The notes below the pieces were generated by a model. It was not told the origin of the DNA and searched no databases. It saw only the letters and a program-made list of their open reading frames with translations. Shown piece by piece: positions 35,089 through 44,499 of a stretch of 64,000 bases of DNA; position 1 is the first letter of the stretch, and each line of letters starts with the position of its first letter. Made by a program: the position numbers and the translations under genes. The stretch is from Ophioderma brevispina (lineage: Eukaryota > Echinodermata > Ophiuroidea > Amphilepidida > Ophiodermatidae): NCBI GenBank assembly GCA_023653785.1, contig JAMKCH010057955.1, forward strand, positions 62,001 through 126,000. The letters are read 5' to 3'.

Positions 35089-35289
35089 GATTTTGCAGAC
35101 GGCAGTGGTCTTTCTGATCTAGAAATTCGAAATATGAAGTGACACTTTATGTTTGAAGGCCATGACACAACATCTAGTGCCATCACGTGGACTTTGTACG
35201 CATTGGCAAAGTTCCCTGAACACCAAGAAAAATGCAGAGAAGAAATCGATCGAATTATGGATGAAAATGGTTCAGACGAACTACAGATG
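35089..35289 (+). CDS. CYP4: CYP4-like exon with helix-I oxygen-activation motif, TGA inside
   Basis: Entering in phase 0 from RCDK, the frame reads [17 protein letters not shown], a TGA stop (35140-35142), then [40 protein letters not shown] and [18 protein letters not shown] is the family-4 helix-I signature; its acidic-Thr pair is intact. CREEI is the usual helix-J sequence. Where the stop falls, the family has N-E-V-D-T-F. The bases here can be aligned to that by one two-base insertion and two one-base losses that cancel, so the frame recovers at once. The donor after ATG at 35289 is GTACGT. Confidence 0.85.
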
Positions 35290-36839
35290 GTACGTGGTAC
35301 GTTTATTAGGAGATTTTTGAGGTCTTTTATTATGTAATTGGTGAAACGAAACCAAACCAGATATACATCCAATGCTCTAGGAATTCCTATCGCATAAAAC
35401 GATATTTTGAAATAATTCCCATCTCATTCAGTCATATTCTGATGTTTCATGACAATTCTGAAGCATGGGTTTTGCCGGGAAAAATACTTTAGATAATACA
35501 GTGCCAGTTCAGTACATGACATCAGTCTTTAGCTCTTAATTCACCTTCTATTGTGTGTAAATGATGATTTACAAAACAAAACAAAAATAGTCCAGTCTTG
35601 ACCGAAGCTTAAAGGAATTCCATTGTATAAGATAATATTTAGATACAATAAAATACACAACTCATCTCATTTTCTAACAACCTTGCTTTCAAACATATTT
35701 TGAAAGCATGTGTGTTGCCTTGAAATTTGCATATGTGCATATACTATTGTAATTGATTAAAAGGCAATGTGCTTATGCCTCCCCATTTGATAATTTTCAA
35801 AACGTCCATCCAAATCTGTCTGGCTTCACCAGTTCATGGCAGGTGTTCATCTTGCTAGATTATGGTGACATCGAGTTATGCATTATGGAATAAAGCACGT
35901 CAACGTAACGGAGATTTAAAGACTAAACTGTGATCATGGACATGGACCATTTTCCACTTTTCCGGGCTGATTGTAAATTTTGACAAAGATAGCGCTGCTG
36001 CGGGTTGATTTTTTTTAATCAATCGTAAATACTCAATGAGTTATAATAGCTCTCAAAATATGTAAATAATAAGGCTTAAAATTGTCACAAATGCCCTTAT
36101 TTCATTTGAGAAATGTTAACAACACAAACATGCATGTATTAAGTTACGGTATATTGTGCAAAAATAGTAACAATTACTCAGTTTACACTTGTTGCTGCAC
36201 ATTAATTGATTGTTGAAGTTGTAATTAAGTAAACCAGACTCAAATCAGCTAAGTTAATAATTCAAAGTTATAACAACAAGAAATAACACCAACAAGCACT
36301 AATTTAATACTTTATTTTTTTTAACCTCTTGTTGTAGTCTTTTAATGTTTTGTATGATATTCGTTCATTTTAATTCACAATATATCAGTTAGAAAGGAAA
36401 ATGATGTATATAAATCCAATGTTCTTATATATTCCCTGTAACGTATTGTGGTTAAGTATTTGGTTTCATATAAGGCGTATGAAAGTCGATGTTATGTTCC
36501 TGTAAACCCGCCAGCGTTATGATTTTCTGCCCGCATTTGAGATGCTGAAATCTCTAAAAAGTTCATTATTTTGTATTTTAAAGAAAATATCAAGGTTTCT
36601 TCTTGTGATCACATCTTGTGAATGTGATTTTAGTAGATTTTAAACCAAAGAACAGTTGCAAAACCATTGTTAAATGTATGGTGGCGTTTTGATACAATAT
36701 ATTTTGGCTATTATAGCACGCTGAAGGTTGGTGAAATTGCTGTTTATTCAAAATTACGCATAATGAATAATGAAAAATGAAAGAGTTGCCTCATTATGAT
36801 TTGAAAAAAAAATTGTTACGGGAAACATAACATTGACTT
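35290..36839. other. P450 intron, AT-rich
   Basis: About 1.5 kb with no exon, repeat or RNA gene recognised. Confidence 0.4.
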
Positions 36840-36990
36840 TCATTGGCCTAAGCAGAGGGTCCCGGGTTTGATTCCCAGTTAGTGTAGGCTTACATGTATA
36901 AAAGCCAGGTTGATTGAAAACATCAGTGTGTTTGTTGTTTAATGATTTTGGTGGAATCATCCCAAAGGATACCTTTTCAAAAGGCACAGG
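36840..36990 (+). repeat. tRNA-derived SINE remnant
   Basis: GGTCCCGGGTTTGATTCCCAG at 36857-36877 is a T-arm-like block with a near-consensus B box (GGTTTGATTCC). Upstream sequence does not fold as a full tRNA. Confidence 0.4.
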
Positions 36991-37019
36991 TGTACTATAT
37001 ACTATTTGGTCATCTGGAC

Positions 37020-37860
37020 CAAAACAAGATTATATAAATGTTACATAAATACTATACTTATAAGCTTATCGAACTTGACAATTTAAGGCTGCGCCGGTGT
37101 AAGAAACTTGTGAGTCCCCCATGAGAGAGTGTCTAAGCTACCATGACAACAACACGGAATAAACCGTGACCTTGTAGACGATGCTACTGGATATTGGCGA
37201 TGGATTAAGTGATGCATTCATTACACAATGGAGAACACAATAGGTAGGACAATACACCACTAGGACTCACCAGTTAGTGAAACCGGCATCCACTACTCAA
37301 AATATTGGTCAGTCCATCCAATATGACACGATACTTGATGGTCAAAACAACAAATCCTATATTTTATTCTCTAAATATGCGTTAATATTTCCCCATGCCT
37401 TCTTCGTTCTATTCTTTGTCTATTGTCTGTATCTTTCCTTCTATTATCAAGGGAGTTATTTCTGTTGTTTCTTCTCTTTCCATTTTCCTCTTCTCTTCAT
37501 CGCTTTATTTTGTTCTTAAGTGTTTCTTTACTACAATAATTGACCCATCTCCAATATGTAGGGGATTAGGGAGAATTCCTCTAAATTGTGAAAAAAGGTT
37601 GACAATTTCCAACATTAGTATAGTCATACTTCTTAGTCATACTCCCAACTTTCAAGTAGCGTTTTAAAGACCACCAAGTACCAAAGGTCCATGGCCCGAT
37701 TGCAAATAGCCTCGTCCCCAGAAAATATTTTGGTATAAAGAAAGCTATTATTTTCCTCATTTACCCTGTGAAATATTAGGGCCAAAAGGTGTTTGGTTTG
37801 GATGTTATGAATGAAAATGTGCACCATTTTGGTCGACCATATATTGGACTTACAAAATCA
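37020..37860. other. P450 intron, unassigned
   Basis: Open frames at 37277-37519 and 37395-37667 are T/C-rich and have no family match. Confidence 0.35.
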
Positions 37861-37865
37861 CGTTT

Positions 37866-38060
37866 TTAGCTCTCACACGTGGGAGAGCGTTAGCAGTTAG
37901 GATGCTTTCCTGTGGCGCAAATTTACCAAATTTCCCGGGTTCGAATCCCGGTGGGGTCACTTGCTGGGATTTATTCGGATAATTAATCCTGACACCACCA
38001 CAACCCATTACTAATGACTTGTGGACACGCTAAGAAGAGGAAGCTCTCACATGAAAACGG
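37866..38060 (+). repeat. tRNA-derived SINE
   Basis: A tRNA-like head contains AGCGTTAGCAGTTAGGATGC (A-box/D-arm region) and the T-arm TCCCGGGTTCGAATCCCGG at 37935-37953, with a perfect B box GGTTCGAATCC. A tail of about 100 bp follows, ending with GAAGCTCTCACATG, which echoes the GCTCTCACACGTG at the start. The anticodon arm is not canonical, so this is a SINE rather than a working tRNA gene. Confidence 0.55.
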
Positions 38061-38129
38061 ATTGAAATATTGGCGCTAAATTTTACAGATGGGGTTTGGG
38101 GGTCAATGTTATTCAATCAAGATGAAAAT

Positions 38130-38655
38130 GTTATATATTTAAATCGGGCCATATAGCGAGCATGAAAGAGCATAGCTGCCAAGTATCTAATGTGAAGCAA
38201 CCTAGGTCTGGACAGATACCTGCTGCCAATCGCCTCAAATCCAGAGAGAGTTTCTTAAGCAAAGTCCAACCTCTTGAAACAATCTCTAAGGAGCTTAAGA
38301 GAGTCGCCTTGTGGAAAGAAATACTTGTCATCAACCAAGTTGGTATTTGACCTGGTGAGCATGTCCCACCTGGAGCTGACTCCTCATGGGCTGAATGGCG
38401 ATGCCTCAACAGATTGAGAACCAGAATTGGCTGATCTACGGTTTCCTTGCAGAGGTGGGGCTACCTGGAAGCAGATCAGGACACTACCTGTGGTTGTGGA
38501 ACTGCACCACAGACAATGGAACATCTCTTGGTCTGCCCACTGCTGGAGCAACAATGCACAAACAAGGACCTTGCGGAATTCAGTGAAGCAGTCAGACGTT
38601 GTACCCATCTCTGGCTGGATATTTGAGAACCACAGTGTTTGGACACGATAAGAAG
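38130..38655 (+). mobile_element. LINE 3' fragment (copy 3)
   Basis: Plus-strand relative of the copies at 3185-3545 and 19133-19960. It reads QVSNVKQPRSGQIPAANRLK, then SRESFLSKVQPLETISKELK and RVALWKEILVINQV. After a frame change it gives RWGYLEADQDTTCGCGTAPQ, QTMEHLLVCPLLEQQCTN and DLAEFSEAVRRCTHLWLDI, then the shared tail TTGGACACGATAAGAAGAAG. It is near-identical to the 19 kb copy through most of its length. Like that copy it is truncated at the 5' side and frameshifted. It sits in the P450 intron. Confidence 0.75.
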
Positions 38656-39010
38656 AAGAGAAGGGTCATCCCCTTTATAAGTGATATCAATGTAGAACAT
38701 TTTTTCCGTTTTGTGTAGTTTGGTTTTGAGTGCAATTCAAAAATATCCCTTGTCCATCTTACTCCAGAGATAAACAAGTGTTTAGCAAAGCGTTTGTTAA
38801 ACATATTTCGATAATATACGGGCCCATTTGTCTACCCGTTCTTAAGTTGAACTCCTATGTAACTTCATTGCCTTTCAATTAACAACGTATGATATAGAGG
38901 TAGATCCCAGTGTGCTAGTAATAATTGAACAAGTTGAATCCTATTTTTTCTATACGTCCAAACACCAAATTTACAACGTATTCTTGTATTTTTTATTCAC
39001 TTGATCAAAG
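38656..39010. other. P450 intron sequence
   Basis: Nothing recognised; acceptor TTGATCAAAG ends it at 39010. Confidence 0.35.
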
Positions 39011-39200
39011 GGCTGATATGTCTAAGATGGTTTACCTAACAAGGGCGATAAAGGAGGCTATTAGAATGTTTCCCACCGTACCCTGGGTTGGCCGTAGCTT
39101 ACAGATAGCCGACTTAAAACTTCCAGACGGGCGTGTTATTCCGAAAGGTAAGATTGTGGTATGCCAGAGTGTTCCAGCACAAGATCCTGAAATGTGTCCC
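39011..39200 (+). CDS. CYP4: CYP4-like exon with K-helix ExxR
   Basis: From acceptor TTGATCAAAG the frame reads ADMSKMVYLTRAIKEAIRMF, PTVPWVGRSLQIADLKLPDG, RVIPKGKIVVCQSVPAQDPE and MCP, up to the donor GTAAGT at 39201. KEAIRMFP.VP is the K helix with the conserved E-x-x-R pair. LPDGR.IPKG is the usual family-4 beta1-4 turn. The following conserved WPDP motif is altered to C-P at the exon edge. The exon needs two bases from the previous exon, but that exon leaves in phase 0. An extra A in CAGATG|GT would explain this, because CAGTG|GT would give the expected LQWADMSKM. No heme-loop exon was found downstream. Confidence 0.85.
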
Positions 39201-40175
39201 GTAAGTTGGTGCAAATTTGTATTTGGATTGGCATAATTATACTTAGATAAAGGTCTGATCATTTTAACATAGGTAATACATAAATGAAAACACTAAAAAT
39301 TTACCATATGAAGTTCTCAATTCACTTTTTAGAATCTTGCTTTCTCATGGTTTGCTCTTTTCATCAAGTTTTGGTCTTGAACGCCTCAATTAAGCTCCCA
39401 ATGGCGGCCTCGGACACCGAGCTTGGTAGATGGATAGTTCTCCGGTCCGGTCCCTTTATAATGCATTGGTAGTCTAATAACCCCAGAGATCAAAGGTCAA
39501 CGAGCACAGGGCGATATGGTGTAATGTATTATTTACCCAAATTTCACTTCTAAGGAAAATTTCTGCCTTTCCAAATATGAGAGAATTCAAACATCATAAT
39601 GAAACAAAAATTAATTCAATATAAACATTTGGACCAACCGCATTCAGTTCGAGAGTGAATGACAATTTTTAAAAATGTTATTTGTGTAAATTTTTGTAAT
39701 TGTAACTAAAATCTCAAAAAGAAAATGTATACTTTGAAAGCCTGTCTGTCAATCAACTATTACAGCAGCAATGTAGCACCGCCCCACCACGTTACTTTTG
39801 ACAATCTTGATCTCAGAGGTCAAATGTCAAAGACATAGGTTTCAAGTGATGTGGACCACGCTTTTATACCTATAGCTGAAATGCAACAACAGTCCATACC
39901 CAGGGCTCAACCTTGGTAGTCATGTAACACCCGATCCCCGAGTGTTTCCTGAGCTGAGACAATCGCCAAATCTCGACTCCAGAGATCAAAGGTCAACAGT
40001 ATAAGAGGTGAACAATACACTATGAAACTTCGCCGTTGAAGCTATGTGATATTTCGTTCACTGATCCGCTAAATCCTTCAGTCCTTGAAAACGCATGGAC
40101 TTATCCGCAATGTTTGTTATTTATGAATGAGGGCCGGGGACTCAGGCTACAAACATAATTAATGAGCACTATATA
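39201..40175. other. Non-coding; degenerate repeat with three DR1-like sites
   Basis: GAGATCAAAGGTCAA occurs at 39486-39500 and 39982-39996, and GAGGTCAAATGTCAA at 39816-39830, each in a similar CC.GAGATC context. Spacings (about 330 and 166 bp) suggest a decayed tandem unit near 165 bp. Each site fits a direct repeat of AGGTCA-like half sites separated by one base, the binding form of several nuclear receptors. No P450 exon was found. Confidence 0.4.
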
Positions 40176-42593
40176 CTCTCTTAAAACGAAAGAGTGAAAA
40201 ACCACTCTAAAAGAGTGAAATCTCACTCCAAAAAAGAGCCAGCTGAGTGACACATCTTTTAGAGTGAGATCCACTCAAAATAAAGAGTGAACAAAATAAC
40301 TCTAAGGAAAGAGTGAACTGATAACTCCTTTTTAGAGTGAACTAGTCACTCTTATAGAGTTGTGATTCTTTAGGAATTGTGTTTGTTTGGTGAGTATATT
40401 GTATGTGTAGGTCATAATTCATAGCATCGTGACATGAATGAATATTGTGGCGCATCATTGGCATGATTCAGTGTGGAGATTGCATGACGTGTATGATCAC
40501 CGGTATCATGCATGCCCGTGACATGCATGATAGTGCGTTTCGTAAATGTGTAAGCCTAGCCTGGCCGGCGCCTGGGCGCAGACTACCGATTGTACGAGTG
40601 ATAATACATAATAACATTAATGCTTCTCCACATTTTGTCTGTAAATTTTTTTTTTGGGGCTTAACTGTGACCGACGATACAATATACTCACCCGTGAGTA
40701 TCTATGATTTCTTCACTAATCTTCAACTTCTTCAAACGTTTGCTGACGGTCTCACTTAACTCGTCCGCAATGTTGTTCGAAAATAATCAACCGATTTGCG
40801 GCGTTTCTGAATGGCTATTAGTTCACTCCAAACAAGGTGAGCATGTTTCACTCTTTAGAGCTAAACCCGGTCGATAAGAGTTAAGAGTGGGCTTACCCGA
40901 AGAAGATGGCATTTTGAGCCACTCGGTAGAGAGTGATCTTGTTAACCGCGAGTGAAGGTGTCGGTTGCATTTCTCGCTCGTTTAGAGCTAAAAGCCACTC
41001 GATTAGAGTTATTTAAAATACCTCGAAATTCAGGAGTGATTTTTCACTCTTTCATTTTAAGAGAGTGCGTGCCGTGTGGAAGACATCTCCCGATCGGGCT
41101 TCTCTTTAACCCGGGTGCCCCAAGCAAGGAACAGTCAACATTTTTAAGGGTTGAATATGCATAGATGGAAAGCGCACACAAGTTTATTACAACCAATGCA
41201 AGTCAAAATATGGTACGAGGATAAAGGTTAAACATTCAGGATTTGCCATAAAAAATGTCGGCTTATGATAAAATGTTTGAAACATGCTTCGACCGGAAAA
41301 TAAGTTCGACCTATTACTTGTCCAACTGTAGCGATAAAGGCCAAAGAGAGCAAAACTAGATCGGAACGATGCAGTACATCCTCTGAAACTTCACCTCCAT
41401 AATTTCCGATTTTGACTCGGAAAGTAGCCATCAATGATAGAATGGTTTTTTGCTACACCTATTCTTACGATTTCAGATGTGGGGAAATTTATGCAGGCTT
41501 CTACATATGAAATACAAATATGGACTGTTCCCCCCCACGAACACACCACACAACCAACCCCCACTCCACACTCCTCACCCCACCAACCACCCCGCACCCC
41601 ACCCTCCCCCCGCCCCCCCCAACGTCCCCCCCACTCCACCACTCCGACCCCCCCCCCACCCCTTCCGCCCCCCCTCCCAAAACTAATACTCATCTTAAAA
41701 TGAAAGAGTGAAAAATCACCTGAATTTCGAGTTATTTTTAACTTAACTCTAATCGAGTGGCTTTAAGCTCTAAAAAGCGAGAAAATGCAACCCGACACAT
41801 TCACTGCGTTAGCAGAACTCACTCTCTTACCGTTGGCTCAAAAGGCCACTCTGATTCGGAGTGAAGCCCACTCCTGAACTCTTATCGACCGGGGTTTTTT
41901 AGCTCTAAAAGTGCGAAATTCTCACTCTTTTTCGTATGAACTAATAGCATCAGAAAAGCCGCAAATCGCGTGATTATTTTCGAACAACATGGTGAGACGA
42001 GTTATGAGACCGTGAGCAACGGTTGAACGAAGTTGAATTAGTGAAGAAATCAGGTAGTATAGTCTTCACGTGGGTGAGTATATTGTATGTGGCGTCACAG
42101 TTCATAGCATTTACAGACAAAGTGTTAGAGAAGCATTAACTGTTATTTACTGTATTAATCACTCGTACATATGGGGGCGGTAGTCTGCGCCAGGCTCCCA
42201 GCCAGGCTAGGCTTACACTGTACGAAACGCACAATCATGCATGTCACGGGCATGATACCGTGATCATACCCGTCATGCATATCACAACCAGCATGGCTCC
42301 TGAATCCCATGCCCATGATGCCCACAATATTCATTCCATGTCACATGCTACGAATTATTACCTACATTTACAATTATACTCACCAAACAAACAAAATTCC
42401 TAAAGATCACAACTCTAAAGAGTGAGTAGTTCACCTCTAAAAAGGAGTTAATCAGTTCACTCTTCCTTAGAGGTAGTTTGTTCACTCTTTATTTTGAGTG
42501 GACTCACTCTAAAAGATGTGTCACTCAGCTGGCTCTTTTTTGGAGTGAGATTTCACTCTTTTAGAGTGGTTTTCACTCTTCGTTTTAAGAGAG
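40176..42593. mobile_element. 2.4 kb TA-flanked foldback of two inverted ~0.9 kb elements
   Basis: The left arm (40176-41065) and right arm (41689-42593) are reverse complements along about 890 bp, including GAAAGAGTGAAAAACCACTC, CTCACTCCAAAAAAGAGCC, AGCTGAGTGACACATCTTTT, GTTTGTTTGGTGAGTAT and the CATGCATG...GCCTAGCCTGGC zone. Each arm itself starts CTCTCTTAAAACGAAAGAGTG and ends CACTCTTTCATTTTAAGAGAG, so an arm alone looks like a complete MITE with its own inverted ends. TA flanks the whole (40174-40175 and 42594-42595). The 620-bp spacer includes a C-rich tract. No transposase. Confidence 0.75.
41521..41690. repeat. C/A-rich low-complexity tract
   Basis: Almost pure C with CAC and CCA words on the plus strand. 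The proline-rich plus frames and the glycine-rich minus frame here are by-products. It forms most of the distal spacer of the foldback. Confidence 0.8.
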
Positions 42594-42595
42594 TA

Positions 42596-43339
42596 CAATG
42601 AGTCAACAACCTGTCGTTTCTCAAATATTCTGACTCACGCAACGGCATTTAATGATCAGCCCTCAATCGATACGGGCTGCGAAATGTCCTACACAGTTTT
42701 TTCTAAGTGTCATCTGCCTGTGATCAACTATGGCACTCTCCAGACTGACTATCTTTCCCCATACAAGGCGACAATGTAATCATCATCCAAACCCGTAGTA
42801 GCCCTTGGCTAAAGTAAACAAAGGTAAAACAACTAATCTGGGGCATGCAGGCTTGACTAGCCTTCTAGTCTTGTTTTCGTTTGGATAACAGATAGGACAG
42901 CTCTTAGTATGATTAAACCCAGATTTTCTCTATTTTTGATCTTAATTTCACGGTACCCGCGGTATACATGCACATTCATGGATGCCACTAGAACCCGGGC
43001 GGTGTGGAAGAGGATCCACACAATTTGACCCGGAAAGATTTTCTCCCGAGAACTCACGTAATCGGGCTTCATACATGCCTATGTGGGCTTTGCTGCTGGA
43101 GATTTTGGGGGGGCCAAGGTATTAATACTTAGCTATCGAATTATGAGCTGGTATAATGGCTATATAAGTGACTATGTAGTATGTTGTCTTACGTATAGGG
43201 TCCAGGTTCTACTCCCACATAGAGGTATAAGTGACACATAATGATCAAAATTATTGCAAGTGTTCACTGCTGTTAATCTTGCAACATACCCCTACGAGAT
43301 AACATCAATTTCTTTTTCTTTTTTATTAATTATTACCTT
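42596..43339. other. Non-coding interval
   Basis: No gene seen. A weak B-box-like GGTTCTACTCCCAC occurs at 43204-43217, without other tRNA features. Confidence 0.35.
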
Positions 43340-43365
43340 TTAATTATGCATTTAATCATTGTTCT

Positions 43366-43531
43366 TTAACGTTTTGGACTTCTCATAACGTTTTTGGAAA
43401 CGTTTTTAAAAGACGTTCTTACAACGTTTTGACCTTCCACAATATAACGTCCAGAAAGAGGGGACGTTTTGAGGGAACGTTCACAAAACGTAAACGCAAC
43501 GTTCACAAAACGTTCGGAGAACGTTTTTTTG
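43366..43531. repeat. AACGTT-rich degenerate repeat
   Basis: The core ACGTT (and its inverse AACGT) occurs more than a dozen times in 165 bp, in phrases such as AACGTTCACAAAACGT, GGGACGTTTTGAGGGAACGT and CATAACGTTTTTGGAAACGT. Both orientations are interleaved, so the tract is highly self-complementary. The minus-strand 61-residue frame is a by-product. Confidence 0.65.
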
Positions 43532-43859
43532 GCTAGCTGGAATTTAACCACCTAAAACAACTTATGGGTTTCTTCGTAGGTTTACTTTTACTTCGTCCAT
43601 ACATGTTATTACCGTCTTCCCATTACCTAGAACAACCGTCCTGTAGTCTCTGCTGTCAGTAACTGCTCGCCAGTGAATTAGCTATAATCGCAAACAACCC
43701 CAAGCCACCAAACACGGTTTTTCCATAACATCATTCCTAAATATTTTCAAAAGTACTCAGCGCTGATATAAGTACAATCATCTTCAATGTGATGTCCTAT
43801 CTGCAAGAAACCACAGAGGAACTGCCTAATCATCGCCCAACCATACCAGGATGGTCCTT

Positions 43860-44430
43860 GTCATCGAGTGACTACATCGACAGTATGGAAGTGGCTATAT
43901 AATTATGTGAAAACAGGCGCCGATGTAGAAGCAACCTCAATGGCTGCTGACAACAGCATCGAAGTCCTCGCTATTGAGCTCAGCTGTGTCATAGTCACAT
44001 CAGTCAACAAACCTCCATCCTTAGGAAGTCAAAACACCCTCAACCCCAATCTCAGGAATTCGAACAAACCGTCATTTCTTTTCTTCATTGGCGATTTCAA
44101 CAGTCAGGGTTACAATGAAAGCATAAAAGACGATGGACAAGCTTTGAAGATGTTTAAGGCATCAACATCTACTTCTCCTCATCGACCCTACCTAATCTGC
44201 CACCGGCATTGTATCGTTGAAGAGTGGTTACAACCTGATCTAGCTTATGTTTAGCAATTTGTAGCAAGATTGTTCTTAATGCTGTTCCACTAACTCAATA
44301 TCGACCAATTGGTATCCAATTCAACGCTGTCAGTACAGAAACAAACAAAGTGCCTTTCAACGTCGCTTTAACTATAGGAAAACAGACTGGCAATGATTCA
44401 CTGATGATTCTGCATCATAAACGTAAAGTG
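43860..44430 (+). mobile_element. LINE endonuclease domain remnant
   Basis: A 128-residue frame ends FLFFIGDFNSQGYNES, DDGQALKMF and VEEWLQPDLAYV. GDFNS, then D..G..L, then a W..P.DLAYV/F block is the C-terminal half of the apurinic-type endonuclease of Jockey/I-like non-LTR elements. The His of the usual S-x-x-D-H pair is not seen. With a frame change the sequence continues PIGIQFN, NKVPFQRRFNYRKTDW, the P...(R)W.(F/Y)(R/K)KADW motif that follows the endonuclease. The N-terminal catalytic half is missing or unreadable. The domain leads directly into the triplicated linker. Confidence 0.65.
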
Positions 44431-44499
44431 GATATGCTCCAAACCCCAATAACTATGACAAATGTGCCCAACTAGTAACAAGACTTCCCGGGATTCATA

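Larger units (their letters stand above)
18140..39200 (+). pseudogene. CYP4: CYP4-like cytochrome P450 locus, five to six exons, damaged
   Basis: Microsomal family-4 P450s are heme monooxygenases of the endoplasmic reticulum that usually hydroxylate fatty acids and related lipids near the chain end. Six plus-strand segments match successive parts of the family, in order, with plausible splice borders. Lesions are TAA at 24500-24502, TAG at 34292-34294, a one-base slip near 34487-34495, TGA at 35140-35142 and a one-base mismatch at the 35289/39011 junction. Trp of the WPDP motif is Cys at 39195-39197. No exon was found between 24594 and 31590 for the helix-C WxxxR region, and none after 39200 for the heme-binding FxxGxxxCxG loop. 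Introns are full of mobile elements. I favour a pseudogene. Several lesions are single-base homopolymer-like or compensating changes, so assembly error is a real alternative. Confidence 0.7.

Noticed and set aside
37935..37953. Possible working tRNA gene
   Set aside because: The T-arm and B box are good, but the acceptor and anticodon arms do not pair and no normal anticodon loop is seen; a SINE head fits better.
41391..41703. Glycine-rich (minus) and proline-rich (plus) frames
   Set aside because: They arise from the C/A-rich low-complexity tract in the foldback spacer.
43868..44254. Independent host gene of 128 residues
   Set aside because: The GDFNS...DLAYV pattern and the downstream P..W.YRK.DW block identify it as a LINE endonuclease remnant.
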